Part shown: in pieces, positions 32,166 through 41,249 of the stretch | Layout: each line of letters opens with the position of its first letter | Position numbering within the stretch: position 1 is the stretch's first letter | NCBI GenBank assembly: GCA_030949705.1 | Contig: JAUZSF010000025.1 | Location: forward strand, 90,498-154,497 | From: Robiginitomaculum sp. | GTDB taxonomy: Bacteria; Pseudomonadota; Alphaproteobacteria; Caulobacterales; Maricaulaceae | DNA: 64,000 bases | Direction: 5' to 3' | The notes under the pieces: model-generated | Databases searched by the model: none | What the model saw: only the letters and a program-made list of their open reading frames with translations | What the model was told of the DNA's origin: nothing | Translations under genes and position numbers: made by a program

Positions 32166-32184
32166 AAATGAGAACCATTTGCAA
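32166..32184 (-). promoter_or_regulatory. probable Fur box upstream of feoA
   Basis: AAATGAGAACCATTTGCAA (plus strand) sits 17 bases upstream of the feoA start. It resembles the AATGATAATCATTTGCA-type Fur sites of proteobacteria, with the expected AT-rich inverted shape. Iron repression of feoAB by Fur is well established in other bacteria; binding here is inferred. Confidence 0.6.
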
Positions 32185-32210
32185 CTAGCTTTTCTGTGAT
32201 CACACAGTTT

Positions 32211-32239
32211 CGCCCCTGCGACAGGACGCCGCAGGGGCG
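32211..32239. terminator. strong GC hairpin between serine hydrolase and feoA
   Basis: CGCCCCTGCG (32211-32220) and CGCAGGGGCG (32230-32239) are perfect 10-base complements with a 9-base loop. It lies after the 3' end of the minus-strand serine hydrolase gene and before feoA. The T-rich tail (GTTTT) is on the plus-strand side, so as a minus-strand terminator it would be imperfect. Confidence 0.5.
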
Positions 32240-32295
32240 GTTTTGCTGGATTAAATCTTTCGCTGTGTCGGTCCCTAAGGTGAAGAGTCCTGTTC

Positions 32296-33890
32296 CTAAT
32301 CCTCAATGCGGGTGAAGTTCAGATCCTGAAAATCAAAGCTGAAATCTGCGTCTTCATCCACCAGGCGCATGGTCAGGCCCGCAATATTGCCTTTAAAATC
32401 GGTTTCAAAACGCGCATAGGCATCGGCACCAAAACCGCGATCATCCCAGCGCACGATAAAGGTATTTTGATCAAAGGGTTCCAGCCAGCCTTTTAAATTG
32501 ACTGACTTGTGGGCGGTAAAACGCAGACCTTTTTTTCGTTTGGAGATATCCACCAGGCCGAACCAAGGGTCTTTATACAGCCCCGCATAATCACCAAGGG
32601 GGCGCAATACTGTGCCCGATCCCTGCCAGCCTTCGGTCTTCTTTTGGGCCTGTTTACGTTGGGCAGCCGCCAGTTGACGCTGTTTGTAAAAATCTACCCA
32701 GTCCCGCTCTGGCTGGCCCATATAGGCGCCTAGAATACTTTGCATTACGGCATTGCGTGCCCCATAGTTTGAGCCATTATTCAGGATTACAATGCCCAGA
32801 TTATCCAGTTCTGGAACCAGGGTTACATAAGCCTGCATACCCGACAGTGTACCGGTGTGGGAGATGACTTCATGGCCATGCACATCATCCTTGCGCCAGC
32901 CCAGCGCATAGGTCTTGAAATGGGTATTATCCAGTTTTCGTTCCAGCGAAGACACCCGCAAAATGGTTTGTGATTTCCACATTTCATTGCGTTGTTTCTT
33001 GCTGAAAATATGGGTGCCATTTGGCCCTTTGCCGCCGGCCAATTGCGTCAGCATCCAGGTTGCCATGCCCCGCGCATTGCACACCAGCCCACCTGCGGGT
33101 TGCGAGGCGGTAATGGTGCCACTGATCTGGTTGCGGGGGATGGGCTGGATTTTGTCTTCGATCAGACCATAGGGAATCGCTACATTACGCAAATCCTTCT
33201 TCGCTATCTGACCAGCAAAACACCCCATGCCCAGCGGGTCCAGAATGCGGGTTTGCACAAAATTTTCATATGACGTGCCACTGGCCCGGGCCACCACTTC
33301 GCCGGCAACGATATACAGCAGATTGTCATAGCATAGCGGCTGCGAAAGCTGGTCACCGGTTTCAGATAGCGCAGATTGAAAATGATCTCTTCGCGGGAAA
33401 ATCCCGATGGTTCGGGCCAGAGCATCAGATCACCCGCCCCGCGCCCAAGGCCGCTGCGATGGGTCAACAAGTCCCGGATGGTAAATTCGCGCGTTACCCA
33501 CGGATCGGACATGCGAAAGCCCGGCAGATAGTCAATCACCCGATCATCCCAATGCAGCCTGCCTTCATCCACCAGTACCGCCAGCGCCGCTGAGGTAAAT
33601 GCCTTGGTGGTCGAGGCAATGCGAAAAAGCGTATCCCCATCCACAGGCTTGCCCGCTTGCCGGTCGCGCTGACCAAAGCCGCCAACAAAGCGCACCTTGC
33701 CACCCTGAACCACGCCAACGGCAATGCCCGGCGTGTCAAAGGTCTCTATGGCTGCTTCGGCCACGGCCCGGATCTGATCAGGGCTTAACGCCTTTGTGTC
33801 GGCGGCATGGGCCAGGGTGGGGGGAGCGCACACAAGGGCGACCAGCAGAAAAAGAAAAGGGCGATTCAAAGCGGTTTTCAAAGCCATCAA
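32296..33890 (-). CDS. class C beta-lactamase-fold serine hydrolase with C-terminal DUF3471 (one-base shift)
   Basis: About 531 residues after restoring one missing base near 33335, where CGCTATGC|TATGACAAT must read YAYDNLLYIVAGEVVARASG. Signal peptide ending AHAA, so exported. Ser-x-x-Lys is ASTTK, Tyr-x-Asn is YDN, and the KTG box is replaced by HTG (SHTGTLSG). The C-terminal part (residues about 430-531, LGDYAGLYKDPWFG...) is a DUF3471-like lipocalin-shaped domain. The family includes esterases, D-aminopeptidases and DD-peptidases; true beta-lactamase activity is unlikely. Overlaps the symporter gene by four bases, which suggests a role in freeing the symporter's substrate. Confidence 0.85.
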
Positions 33891-35449
33891 GCTCCCGTCC
33901 AGGTTTTCTTATGATCATTACCGGCCATACAGACCAAAAAGGCAATAAGCGTGCCGATGCACAGCTTCCACGTAAAGGCCAGGCCTTTGAACATTTGTGG
34001 TAAGTGCAGGCTGTCGACAATATAATCTTGTTGCATCAGGGTGACCGCAAAGCCCGCCGCCAATGCCCACAGGACAGAGATATGTGAGCCGCGTTTGGTG
34101 AAGATGACGGTAAAATACACCCCCAACAGGCCGGAATAGGAAAACACCATGACCGAGAGGGCAAATTCCAGTAATGGCATATTGGTGTAACGCTGCCAGT
34201 AAAAGCTGAGCACTGCCATCAGGAAGAGCGCGATACCCACCAGCCCCATAGAGATTTGACCGGCCCGAACATAGTGCCGCTCTGGTACCGTGCCGCGCCG
34301 TTCACGCCAGGGTTTGTAAAAGTCCTCGACGATCACCGACGACATGGAATTCAGCCCCGAATTGATGGTGGAAACGGCGGCAGCCACTACGCCAACGGTC
34401 ACCAGGCCGCGCATGCCGGCAGGCAGTTCATTGAGAATATAATGCATGAAAATGGTAATTTTTTCACCATCAAAGGTGCGCGTGGCGGTACTGGTTATCC
34501 CATGCCCCATCAGGTCTGGACGTTCGTAAAAGATGTATAACAGCTGGCCAATGGAGACAAACAGCCAGACCACGGGAATGGCCACCACCGCCGATATGAG
34601 CAGGGCCCGCGCGCCATCCTTTTCGTTTTTACAAGTTAGCACCCGCTGGGTCATGTCCTGATCCAGACCAAAACTGCCAATGGATAAAAGGGTTAGCCCG
34701 GTCACAATAGAAAGCATGGTAAAGGGCTTGGAGAAATCAAAGGCAAAGTTGAAAAGTTGCAACTTATTCTGTCCATCCGGGGTGTGGCGCAGGGCACTGA
34801 GTACTTCTTCGGCAGGTACCGGGATGGCTTTCCATAGCACAAACAAAACTGCCCCGGCGGATGTCACATAGATAATAAACTGAATCAGGTCGCTCCAGAT
34901 TACGGAATTAATGCCGCCCAGAAAGGTAATCAGAAAGCCCAGCGCCATCATCAGAAAGGCGGCAATGATAATACTTTGCGCATCAATATTGGAAAAGAGG
35001 ATCATGGATACGGCAATGGCCGCCAGAAACAGGCGCGAACCGCTGGCAAACACACGCCCCACCAGATACATCGCACCTGCCGCCCGCATGGTGTTGGCGT
35101 TAAACCGAGCCCCCAGCAGTTCATATACGGTCGTTGCTTTTAAGGCATAGAATTTGGGAATCAGCACTTTGGCAACAAAAAGGGCAGCCAATATAGTGCC
35201 GATATTGGTCGAGAGGTAGGTGTAATCACCGCGATAACCCTGATCCGGTCCGCCCAGAAACGTGGCCGCTGATTGCGAGGTGGCCAGCACAGAGACCGCC
35301 ACCACCCAATAGGGCATGGTATTACCGCCCAGAAAGTAATCCCGGGAGTTCTCAGATTTTCTACGCGAGAAAATCCAACCCAACAGCACCAACAGGCCGA
35401 CATAACCGCCAATGGTCAACCAATCCAACAGAGCAAAACTATTTGCCAT
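33887..35449 (-). CDS. sodium:solute symporter (SSS family), probable amino-sugar carrier
   Basis: 520 residues, about 13-14 membrane segments. SSS signatures: SRRKSENSRDYFLGGNTMPYWVVAVSVLATSQSAATFLGGPDQGYRGDYTY at the N-terminus and the helix SIGSFGLDQDMTQRVLTCKN. Members with this look carry sugars, sialic acid or N-acetylated sugars with sodium. It faces murQ across a 251-base divergent region that holds TGGTATT repeats. No PTS or ABC sugar importer is nearby, so this is the likely inner-membrane route for N-acetylmuramate or N-acetylglucosamine. Substrate is inferred from context only. Confidence 0.85.
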   Translation of the reverse strand: MANSFALLDWLTIGGYVGLLVLLGWIFSRRKSENSRDYFLGGNTMPYWVVAVSVLATSQSAATFLGGPDQGYRGDYTYLSTNIGTILAALFVAKVLIPKFYALKATTVYELLGARFNANTMRAAGAMYLVGRVFASGSRLFLAAIAVSMILFSNIDAQSIIIAAFLMMALGFLITFLGGINSVIWSDLIQFIIYVTSAGAVLFVLWKAIPVPAEEVLSALRHTPDGQNKLQLFNFAFDFSKPFTMLSIVTGLTLLSIGSFGLDQDMTQRVLTCKNEKDGARALLISAVVAIPVVWLFVSIGQLLYIFYERPDLMGHGITSTATRTFDGEKITIFMHYILNELPAGMRGLVTVGVVAAAVSTINSGLNSMSSVIVEDFYKPWRERRGTVPERHYVRAGQISMGLVGIALFLMAVLSFYWQRYTNMPLLEFALSVMVFSYSGLLGVYFTVIFTKRGSHISVLWALAAGFAVTLMQQDYIVDSLHLPQMFKGLAFTWKLCIGTLIAFLVCMAGNDHKKTWTGA

Positions 35450-35628
35450 TTATACCATCCGAATTTCTTACAGCTGGTTTTCACAGCATAACCATTGAGG
35501 CTCTGTGCGGGGAAGTGAAGGCAAGCGCACGGGCCCAGCAAGAACAGGATCACGATTATCCCGTGATCGCGGTATAGTCTAAGAAAAAAATCCCCTAAAA
35601 TGAGACTCAAACGTATATCAATCATCAG

Positions 35629-35669
35629 TGGTATGCAATAATGGTATTACAAGCGATCTGAATGGTATT
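35629..35669. promoter_or_regulatory. three TGGTAT half-sites upstream of murQ
   Basis: TGGTATG at 35629, TGGTATT at 35642 and TGGTATT at 35663 lie in the divergent region between the symporter and murQ, 32 bases before the murQ start. The spacing (13 and 21) differs from the strict tandem at 41137 and 46909. The half-site is the same, so they probably bind the same regulator, most likely the GntR protein encoded at 38103. Confidence 0.55.
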
Positions 35670-35700
35670 CTCAAACCAGTTAACCAAAATGGGATGACAG

Positions 35701-36585
35701 ATGACAGAAATGGTAAGCCGGCGCTTTGGTGATTTTGATCAATGGTCCACCCGCGACATGGTGGATGCCATGTACGAAGGCCAATTGGCGGCCATGGCCG
35801 CGGTAAAGCCGGTTATTGATGAGTTAGCCATCACGGCCGAGGAAGCGGCAAAACGGCTAAGCGGACAGGGACGTCTGGTCTATGTCGGGGCGGGGACGTC
35901 CGGAAGACTGGCTGTTCAGGATGGGGCCGAGCTGGGGCCCACCTTTGGCTGGCCCCATGATCGTCTGGTTTTTTGCATGGCCGGGGGTATGAAGGCCTTG
36001 ACTATGAGTTCCGAACGGGCCGAAGACATTTCCACCGATGGCCACGAACAAATCCGTACCGCGAATCTTGGCAAGGAGGATGTGGTCATTGGTGTTGCGG
36101 CCAGCGGCCGAACGCCATTCACCTTGGGGGCGCTCAGTGAGGCCAAGGCGCGAGGGGCGCTCACCATTGGGGTGGTCAATAATCCAGGGTCTCCCATAGC
36201 CGCCGAGGTAGATCATACTTTGCTGGCGCAAACCGGATGCGAGCTGATTGCCGGTTCAACCCGGATGAAGGCGGGAACCTCGCAAAAAGTGATATTGAAT
36301 ATGCTTTCCACGGCCATTATGACCCGGCTTGGCCGGGTCTATAAAGGCTTTATGGTGGATATGATTGTGTCCAACCAGAAACTGGAAGAACGCGCCGTAG
36401 GGATGATTTGCCAGATTGCCGGGTGTGACTCCGCCGTGGCCAAGAGCGCCCTGAAAAAAGCCAATCTGAATATCAAATGCGCAGTTTTAATGGCTCTGGG
36501 AGCCAGTCAGGCGCAAAGTGAACGTCTGTTGATTGAGGCAGATGGCAATCTGCGCCAGGCCCTAAGTCTTGGGAATTATGGCTGA
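35701..36585 (+). CDS. murQ: N-acetylmuramic acid 6-phosphate etherase
   Basis: 294 residues. Cleaves the lactyl ether of MurNAc-6-phosphate, giving GlcNAc-6-phosphate and D-lactate. SIS fold with LVYVGAGTSGRLAVQDGAELGPTFG, the catalytic-region Glu, GVAASGRTPF, and the signature GCELIAGSTRMKAGTSQKVILNMLSTAIM. First gene of a plus-strand unit with the FAD dehydrogenase, whose start overlaps it by eight bases. It defines the surrounding locus as a muramate recycling or scavenging system. Confidence 0.97.
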   Translation: MTEMVSRRFGDFDQWSTRDMVDAMYEGQLAAMAAVKPVIDELAITAEEAAKRLSGQGRLVYVGAGTSGRLAVQDGAELGPTFGWPHDRLVFCMAGGMKALTMSSERAEDISTDGHEQIRTANLGKEDVVIGVAASGRTPFTLGALSEAKARGALTIGVVNNPGSPIAAEVDHTLLAQTGCELIAGSTRMKAGTSQKVILNMLSTAIMTRLGRVYKGFMVDMIVSNQKLEERAVGMICQIAGCDSAVAKSALKKANLNIKCAVLMALGASQAQSERLLIEADGNLRQALSLGNYG

Positions 36586-37963
36586 TATTGTTGCAAGCCT
36601 GAAGCAGGTGTTGGGGGCCGGGGCCGTGCTGGAGCGCGAGGCCGTTGCCGAACGCGCCACCAGCTATTGGGATCAAAGCCCAACCCGGGCCAAGGCGCTG
36701 GTCCGCCCCGCCAATACTCAGGAAATTTCCGCCATTTTGGCGTTGTGCCATGAATATCGGCAAAGTGTGGTCACTCATGGGGGCAGAACCACCTGTGTGC
36801 AGGGTACACAAAGCCGCCCGGATGATATCATCCTTTCCACAGAGCGAATGAATGCGATTGAAGAGATCGACCCCATTGCCGGTACGGCCATCATTCAGGC
36901 CGGGGCCATATTGGAAACCGTACAACAGGCAGTGCAGGATAAGGGGCTGTTTCTGCCGCTGGATCTTGGGGCCAGAGGGTCGTGCACGCTGGGCGGCAAT
37001 CTGGCTACCAATGCGGGTGGGGTAAATGTGCTGCGGTATGGCATGGCGCGTTCCATGGTGCTGGGGCTGGAGACAGTACTGGCCGATGGCACCATTATTT
37101 CTTCCATGAATACCATGCTGAAAAACAATGCCGGCTATGATCTAAAACAATTATTCATTGGTACAGAAGGCACCTTGGGCGTTATCTCCCGGATGGTGGT
37201 GCGCCTGATGCCCTTATCCACCACGACGAATACCGCTTTAGTGGCGCTGGCGGATTTCGCCGCTGTGCCTGATCTTCTCAATCATTTCAGAAGCCAGATC
37301 GGCACCACCTTGTCTGCATTTGAAGTAATGTGGGGCGATTATGTGCGTGCCGTCACTGTGCCCGGGGCGCACCGCGCCCCCATGGACACTGGCCATGAAT
37401 TCTATGTCTTGCTGGAATGTCATGGCAGTGATGCAGGGCGCGATCAGGAACGGTTTATGGAAGTGATCGAAGCGGCCTTTGAAAATGGTCTTATAGTGGA
37501 TGCGGTGCTGCCAAAATCAGAAAGCGAGCGCCAAGCTCTGTGGGCTATACGAGACGATTTTGATGCGATTTTGCGCCCAAAGCCGGTCTATCTTTACGAT
37601 GTCAGCCTGCCGATTACCAAAATGCAGGCTTATGTTGCACAGGTCCAGGAGCAATTAAGGGCTAGTCTGTCAAACGCCGTTCTTTATGCATTGGGCCATA
37701 TTGGCGATGGTAATCTGCATTTTTTTGTTCAGGCCCATACCCAGGATGCAAACGCGCGTGCCCTTGCAGACCAAGCGATTTATGAGCCATTGCAGGTGGT
37801 GGGGGGCTCTGTATCGGCGGAACATGGTATTGGCTTTGAGAAAAAGACATGGTTGTGCCAAAGCCGTAGCGCAGCGGAAATTGCCTTGATGCAAACCTTG
37901 AAAAAAACGCTGGACCCGCGAAATATTCTGAACCCCGGGCTTGTCTTTGATATGGGCCAATAA
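36578..37963 (+). CDS. FAD-linked oxidase, probable D-lactate dehydrogenase
   Basis: 461 residues from the ATG at 36578, inside the end of murQ. FAD_binding_4 domain with PANTQEISAILALC, GGRTTCVQGTQ, DLGARGSCTLGGNLATNAGGVNVLRYG and GTEGTLGVISRMVVRL. The C-terminal substrate domain has GHIGDGNLHFF and SAEHGIGFEKK, whose histidines typify GlcD/D-LDH/D-2-hydroxyglutarate dehydrogenases. Overlap with murQ, which releases D-lactate, makes D-lactate to pyruvate the natural reaction. No N-terminal membrane anchor; the electron acceptor is unknown. It could also act on another 2-hydroxyacid. Confidence 0.85.
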   Translation: MADIVASLKQVLGAGAVLEREAVAERATSYWDQSPTRAKALVRPANTQEISAILALCHEYRQSVVTHGGRTTCVQGTQSRPDDIILSTERMNAIEEIDPIAGTAIIQAGAILETVQQAVQDKGLFLPLDLGARGSCTLGGNLATNAGGVNVLRYGMARSMVLGLETVLADGTIISSMNTMLKNNAGYDLKQLFIGTEGTLGVISRMVVRLMPLSTTTNTALVALADFAAVPDLLNHFRSQIGTTLSAFEVMWGDYVRAVTVPGAHRAPMDTGHEFYVLLECHGSDAGRDQERFMEVIEAAFENGLIVDAVLPKSESERQALWAIRDDFDAILRPKPVYLYDVSLPITKMQAYVAQVQEQLRASLSNAVLYALGHIGDGNLHFFVQAHTQDANARALADQAIYEPLQVVGGSVSAEHGIGFEKKTWLCQSRSAAEIALMQTLKKTLDPRNILNPGLVFDMGQ

Positions 37964-38102
37964 GGAAGGGAGCCATGTGATATGGATAGAAGGATGTGAC
38001 AACAGGTTCATTGCATCTTATGCAATCAGTGATAGTCTTGTGTTCACTGGTAGCCACATATTTGCTTTGGGCTCAGGCCCAATCACAAACTGGGTTTCAC
38101 CT

Positions 38103-38843
38103 ATGGAATTGAGTAAAATCAGTCGCGATAACGGGAAAACTACCCCCCTATATATTCAAATTGCGAACAGCATCCACGCTTATATCACCGACAACAAGCT
38201 GGCGGTTGGCGAAGCGCTGCCGCCAGAGCGCGATTTGTGCGCCATGACTGGCACTTCCCGTGTGACCATCCGCAAGGCGCTGGACAAGCTGGCCAAGGAT
38301 AATGTTATCCAGCGCAAACAGGGCATGGGTACGTTTGTACTGCCCCGGATGACACAGCTGGGCTCCAGCCTCAGCGGGTTTACCGACAGTGCCTATAATC
38401 AAGGGCATAATCCAGATGCCATCTGGATCATGAAGGCTTATGGTACGCCGACCGCAGAAGAAGCCAGCATTTTAAAAATATCGCAGGCGGATAAAGTGGT
38501 GCGCCTTGGGCGGGTGCGTCTGTCGGATGGCCACCCTCTGGCCATTGAACACGCCATTGTGCCGGCCAAGTTATTGCCGGAAATTTCCGAAATCTCGGAA
38601 TCTCTGTATCAGGCGCTGGAAACCAAGGGAAATCGCCCGATCAAAGGCACGCAAAAGGTACGGGCCTCGCTGGCCAATCCTACTGAGGCGGGTTTGCTGT
38701 CGATTGAGGAAAACAGCGAAGTGTTACGCATTGAGCGACGCACCTATCTTCAAGATGGCACACCGATTGAGCTTACCCGGTCTGTTTATCGCGGAGATCG
38801 GTATGATTTTGTCATGAATCTGGAAAACAAACATCTGGCATAG
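38103..38843 (+). CDS. GntR/HutC-family regulator with UTRA domain, NagQ-like
   Basis: 246 residues from the ATG at 38103 (MELSKISRDNGKTTPLYIQI). Winged-helix domain with LPPERDLCAMTGTSRVTIRKALDKLAKDNVIQRKQGMGTFV, then a UTRA ligand-binding domain (LSDGHPLAIEHAIVP, LRIERRTYLQDGTPIELTRSVYRGDRYDFVM). Such proteins sense amino-sugar phosphates (NagR/DasR/NagQ). It is the only transcription factor in the amino-sugar locus and converges on nagA, with 20 bases between the stops. It is the best candidate to read the TGGTATT tandem sites. The 139-base gap upstream shows no clear copy of that motif. Confidence 0.88.
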   Translation: MELSKISRDNGKTTPLYIQIANSIHAYITDNKLAVGEALPPERDLCAMTGTSRVTIRKALDKLAKDNVIQRKQGMGTFVLPRMTQLGSSLSGFTDSAYNQGHNPDAIWIMKAYGTPTAEEASILKISQADKVVRLGRVRLSDGHPLAIEHAIVPAKLLPEISEISESLYQALETKGNRPIKGTQKVRASLANPTEAGLLSIEENSEVLRIERRTYLQDGTPIELTRSVYRGDRYDFVMNLENKHLA

Positions 38844-38863
38844 CACTTCGGCGGATGCAGGGT

Positions 38864-40042
38864 TCAGGCAATGGCGGCTTTGCAGTTATGGGTTTGATCA
38901 AACATCATTTCCCCCTTCACCCAGACGTTTATGATTTCATGGTGCATGGAAAGGGCTATGAAATCGGCTTGCAAACCCGGACGGATCTGGCCAAGTCGTT
39001 GGTGCAGGCGCGCAAAACGTGCGGGCACATGGCTGGCCATGCGCACCGCCTGTGACAAGTCCACGCCCAGGAACTTCATGGTATTGCGCACCGCGCTGAT
39101 CATATCCAGGTCCGACCCTGCCAGGGTTCCATCGCCCGTCATGCACTTGCCATCGGCTACGGCTATATCCGTTGCGCCCAGAGAAAAATCTTTATGGGCG
39201 GCGCCAACACTGGGCATGGCATCCGTTACCAGAAATATCTGCTCTTCTGCTTTTGCCCGCCTGGCCAGTCGCAACATGGCCGGATGCACGTGGTAGCCGT
39301 CGGCAATGACTCCACACCAGGCACGTTTGTCTTCCAGCGCGGCAGCAATGATGCCGGGTTGGCGACTGGTCATGGGGCGCATGGCGTTAAAAAGATGGGT
39401 AAAGCCGCGCAATCCTGCTTCCAGTGCCCCACAGGTTTCTTCATAACTGGCCTGGGTATGTCCCGCCGAAACGATGACGCCATGATGATGCAGGGCGCCG
39501 ATCACCGCTGGTGTGGTCATTTCAGGGGCCAGGGTCACGATGGTTTTGCCACGTTGCAGACTGGCCATTAAGGCCACATCGTCGGCACCAATGCGCATGA
39601 ATTTGGAGAGGTCATGCACGCCGGACTTTTCCGGATTCAGGAATGGCCCTTCCAGATGAATGCCCAAAACGCCGGGTACACCTGCCTCGATAGCATCATC
39701 CACGGCTTTGATGGCGCGTTCCATGACCTGTAGATCATCACTGATCAGGGTGGGGAAAAACCCAGTGGTGCCAAATTGGCGGTGGGCTTCGCCAATGGCG
39801 GCAATGGCATCCACAGTGGGGCTGTCATTAAACAAAACGCCTCCACCGCCATTGACCTGTATGTCGATAAAGCCCGGCACCAGCATCATGCCGTCCAAAT
39901 CACTATCAACTGGCACGCTCGCTGGGCGGTTCGCATCATCGCAAACCTTTATAATTTTGCCGCTCTCAAAGAGTACGCTTTGCACATCAACAAAGCCATC
40001 CGGCGTCATTACGCATGCGTTGACGATCGCCTTCATGCTCAC
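38864..40042 (-). CDS. nagA: N-acetylglucosamine-6-phosphate deacetylase
   Basis: 392 residues, GTG start at 40042 overlapping the stop of the SIS gene (an ATG two codons later is possible). Amidohydrolase fold: PGFIDIQVNGGGGVLFND, GIHLEGPFLNPEKSGVH, VSAGHTQASYEE, HLFNAMRPMTSRQPG, GVIADGYHVHP and VTDAMPSVG contain the expected metal and substrate residues. Produces glucosamine-6-phosphate and acetate from the GlcNAc-6-phosphate made by MurQ or by the kinase. Confidence 0.96.
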   Translation of the reverse strand: MSMKAIVNACVMTPDGFVDVQSVLFESGKIIKVCDDANRPASVPVDSDLDGMMLVPGFIDIQVNGGGGVLFNDSPTVDAIAAIGEAHRQFGTTGFFPTLISDDLQVMERAIKAVDDAIEAGVPGVLGIHLEGPFLNPEKSGVHDLSKFMRIGADDVALMASLQRGKTIVTLAPEMTTPAVIGALHHHGVIVSAGHTQASYEETCGALEAGLRGFTHLFNAMRPMTSRQPGIIAAALEDKRAWCGVIADGYHVHPAMLRLARRAKAEEQIFLVTDAMPSVGAAHKDFSLGATDIAVADGKCMTGDGTLAGSDLDMISAVRNTMKFLGVDLSQAVRMASHVPARFARLHQRLGQIRPGLQADFIALSMHHEIINVWVKGEMMFDQTHNCKAAIA

Positions 40043-41103
40043 AAGGTCTCCGTTACTTTGTTGAGAAAGGGGGGATGGTCCGGGTTTTGACCACGGGTCA
40101 GTGCCAGGGTGTTCACAAAATTATAGAAGGACTGGATGAAGACCAGAGGGCGCAGTTCAGCCACTGGGCAGGGGGTTGTGCTGAGCGTCAATGCGCCTTC
40201 ATATGCGTGACCCGCAGACAATACTCGCGCCCCACGTGCGATAAAGGTGCTGGCTACATCATCAATGCTGGGCTGGGTTTCATCATGGGCAGAAAAGATT
40301 AGAACCGGAAAGCCCTCTTTGACCAGCGTCATGGGGCCGTGCTTGACCTCGGCGGCACTAAACGCCTCGGCATGCAGGCTACAGGTTTCCTTGAATTTTA
40401 GCGCGGCCTCCTGAGCCACCCCTAGGCCCAGGCCGCGACCAACCACAAACAGGCTGGTTGCGGATATCAATGTGGGTATGGCTGCAGACCAATCACAGGC
40501 CAGTGTGCTTTCTAATATGGTGGGAAGGGCCTTTAATCCCACCAACAGATCTGCATTTTGCCCCCAAACCGCCACCAGATGTACCAGCGCGCTCAGGCTG
40601 CCAATAAAGGTCTTGGTGGCGGCAACACTACACTCAGCCCCGGCATGAAGGGGGATCACAATGTCTGCCAATTGAGCCAAGGGCGAGGCAGTTTCATTGA
40701 CCAGGCAAACCACCAGGGCGCCGCCGGCTTTGGCCGCTTTGGCCGCCGACAAAATGTCTGGGCTTTGTCCCGATTGTGAAATAGCCAGAAATAACACCTG
40801 ATCCATATTTTGGTGGATATTGTAAACAGAATTAACAGATGGTGCGGCCGACAGAGTGGGGGTGCCAATATGCGTTTCAATCAGGTATTTGGCATAGCTA
40901 GCCGCGTTGTTTGAACTGCCGCGGGCGCAGGTTACCACCAAGGCTGGCGGAGCAGAGCGCAGGCGCGCGCCCAAGGCTTCAACCACACCTGCATTGGCCA
41001 CCCTTTGTCGGGCGATACAGGCGGGAGCCTGCCAGCTTTCCTGATGCATCAGCGTCTGTGTCTGTGCCGTCGGTACGATTTTGCTTTGCTTGTGATTGGA
41101 CAT
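40039..41103 (-). CDS. SIS-domain glucosamine-6-phosphate deaminase (NagB-II type)
   Basis: 354 residues from the ATG at 41103 (MSNHKQSKIVPT); a longer open frame exists but crosses the promoter region. Two SIS domains: ARGSSNNAASYAKYLIE and FLAISQSGQSPDILSAAKAAK in the first, VVGRGLGLGVAQEAALKFKETCSLHAEAFSAAEVKHGPMTLV in the second. There is no glutamine amidotransferase domain, so it is a deaminase/isomerase rather than GlmS. In Shewanella and Xanthomonas this class replaces NagB, making fructose-6-phosphate and ammonia. It overlaps nagA and is preceded by the best TGGTATT tandem. Confidence 0.9.
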   Translation of the reverse strand: MSNHKQSKIVPTAQTQTLMHQESWQAPACIARQRVANAGVVEALGARLRSAPPALVVTCARGSSNNAASYAKYLIETHIGTPTLSAAPSVNSVYNIHQNMDQVLFLAISQSGQSPDILSAAKAAKAGGALVVCLVNETASPLAQLADIVIPLHAGAECSVAATKTFIGSLSALVHLVAVWGQNADLLVGLKALPTILESTLACDWSAAIPTLISATSLFVVGRGLGLGVAQEAALKFKETCSLHAEAFSAAEVKHGPMTLVKEGFPVLIFSAHDETQPSIDDVASTFIARGARVLSAGHAYEGALTLSTTPCPVAELRPLVFIQSFYNFVNTLALTRGQNPDHPPFLNKVTETL

Positions 41104-41136
41104 ATAACACCAATAACCATTTTTAACTCTCAATAC

Positions 41137-41154
41137 AATACCACTATAATACCA
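41137..41154 (-). promoter_or_regulatory. tandem operator TGGTATT-N4-TGGTATT upstream of the nagB-II/nagA operon
   Basis: On the minus strand TGGTATT-ATAG-TGGTATT, 34 bases upstream of the deaminase start: two identical 7-mers one helical turn apart. A matching element lies at 46909. I recall a NagQ box of this form from the Xanthomonas N-acetylglucosamine regulon; that comparison is from memory and unchecked. Confidence 0.7.
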
Positions 41155-41249
41155 ATAAGGTTTTGGCACGTTTTTGAGATTGTCATTCTGTATTGGGAAA
41201 CATAACACTATGACCATGGTTACCGCTTCTTGCGCAGGGAAAGGCACAT

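Noticed and set aside
32195..32204. TGTGATCACA as a CRP-type site before feoA
   Set aside because: The halves are joined without the 6-base spacer needed for CRP, and a 10-base palindrome is weak evidence alone.
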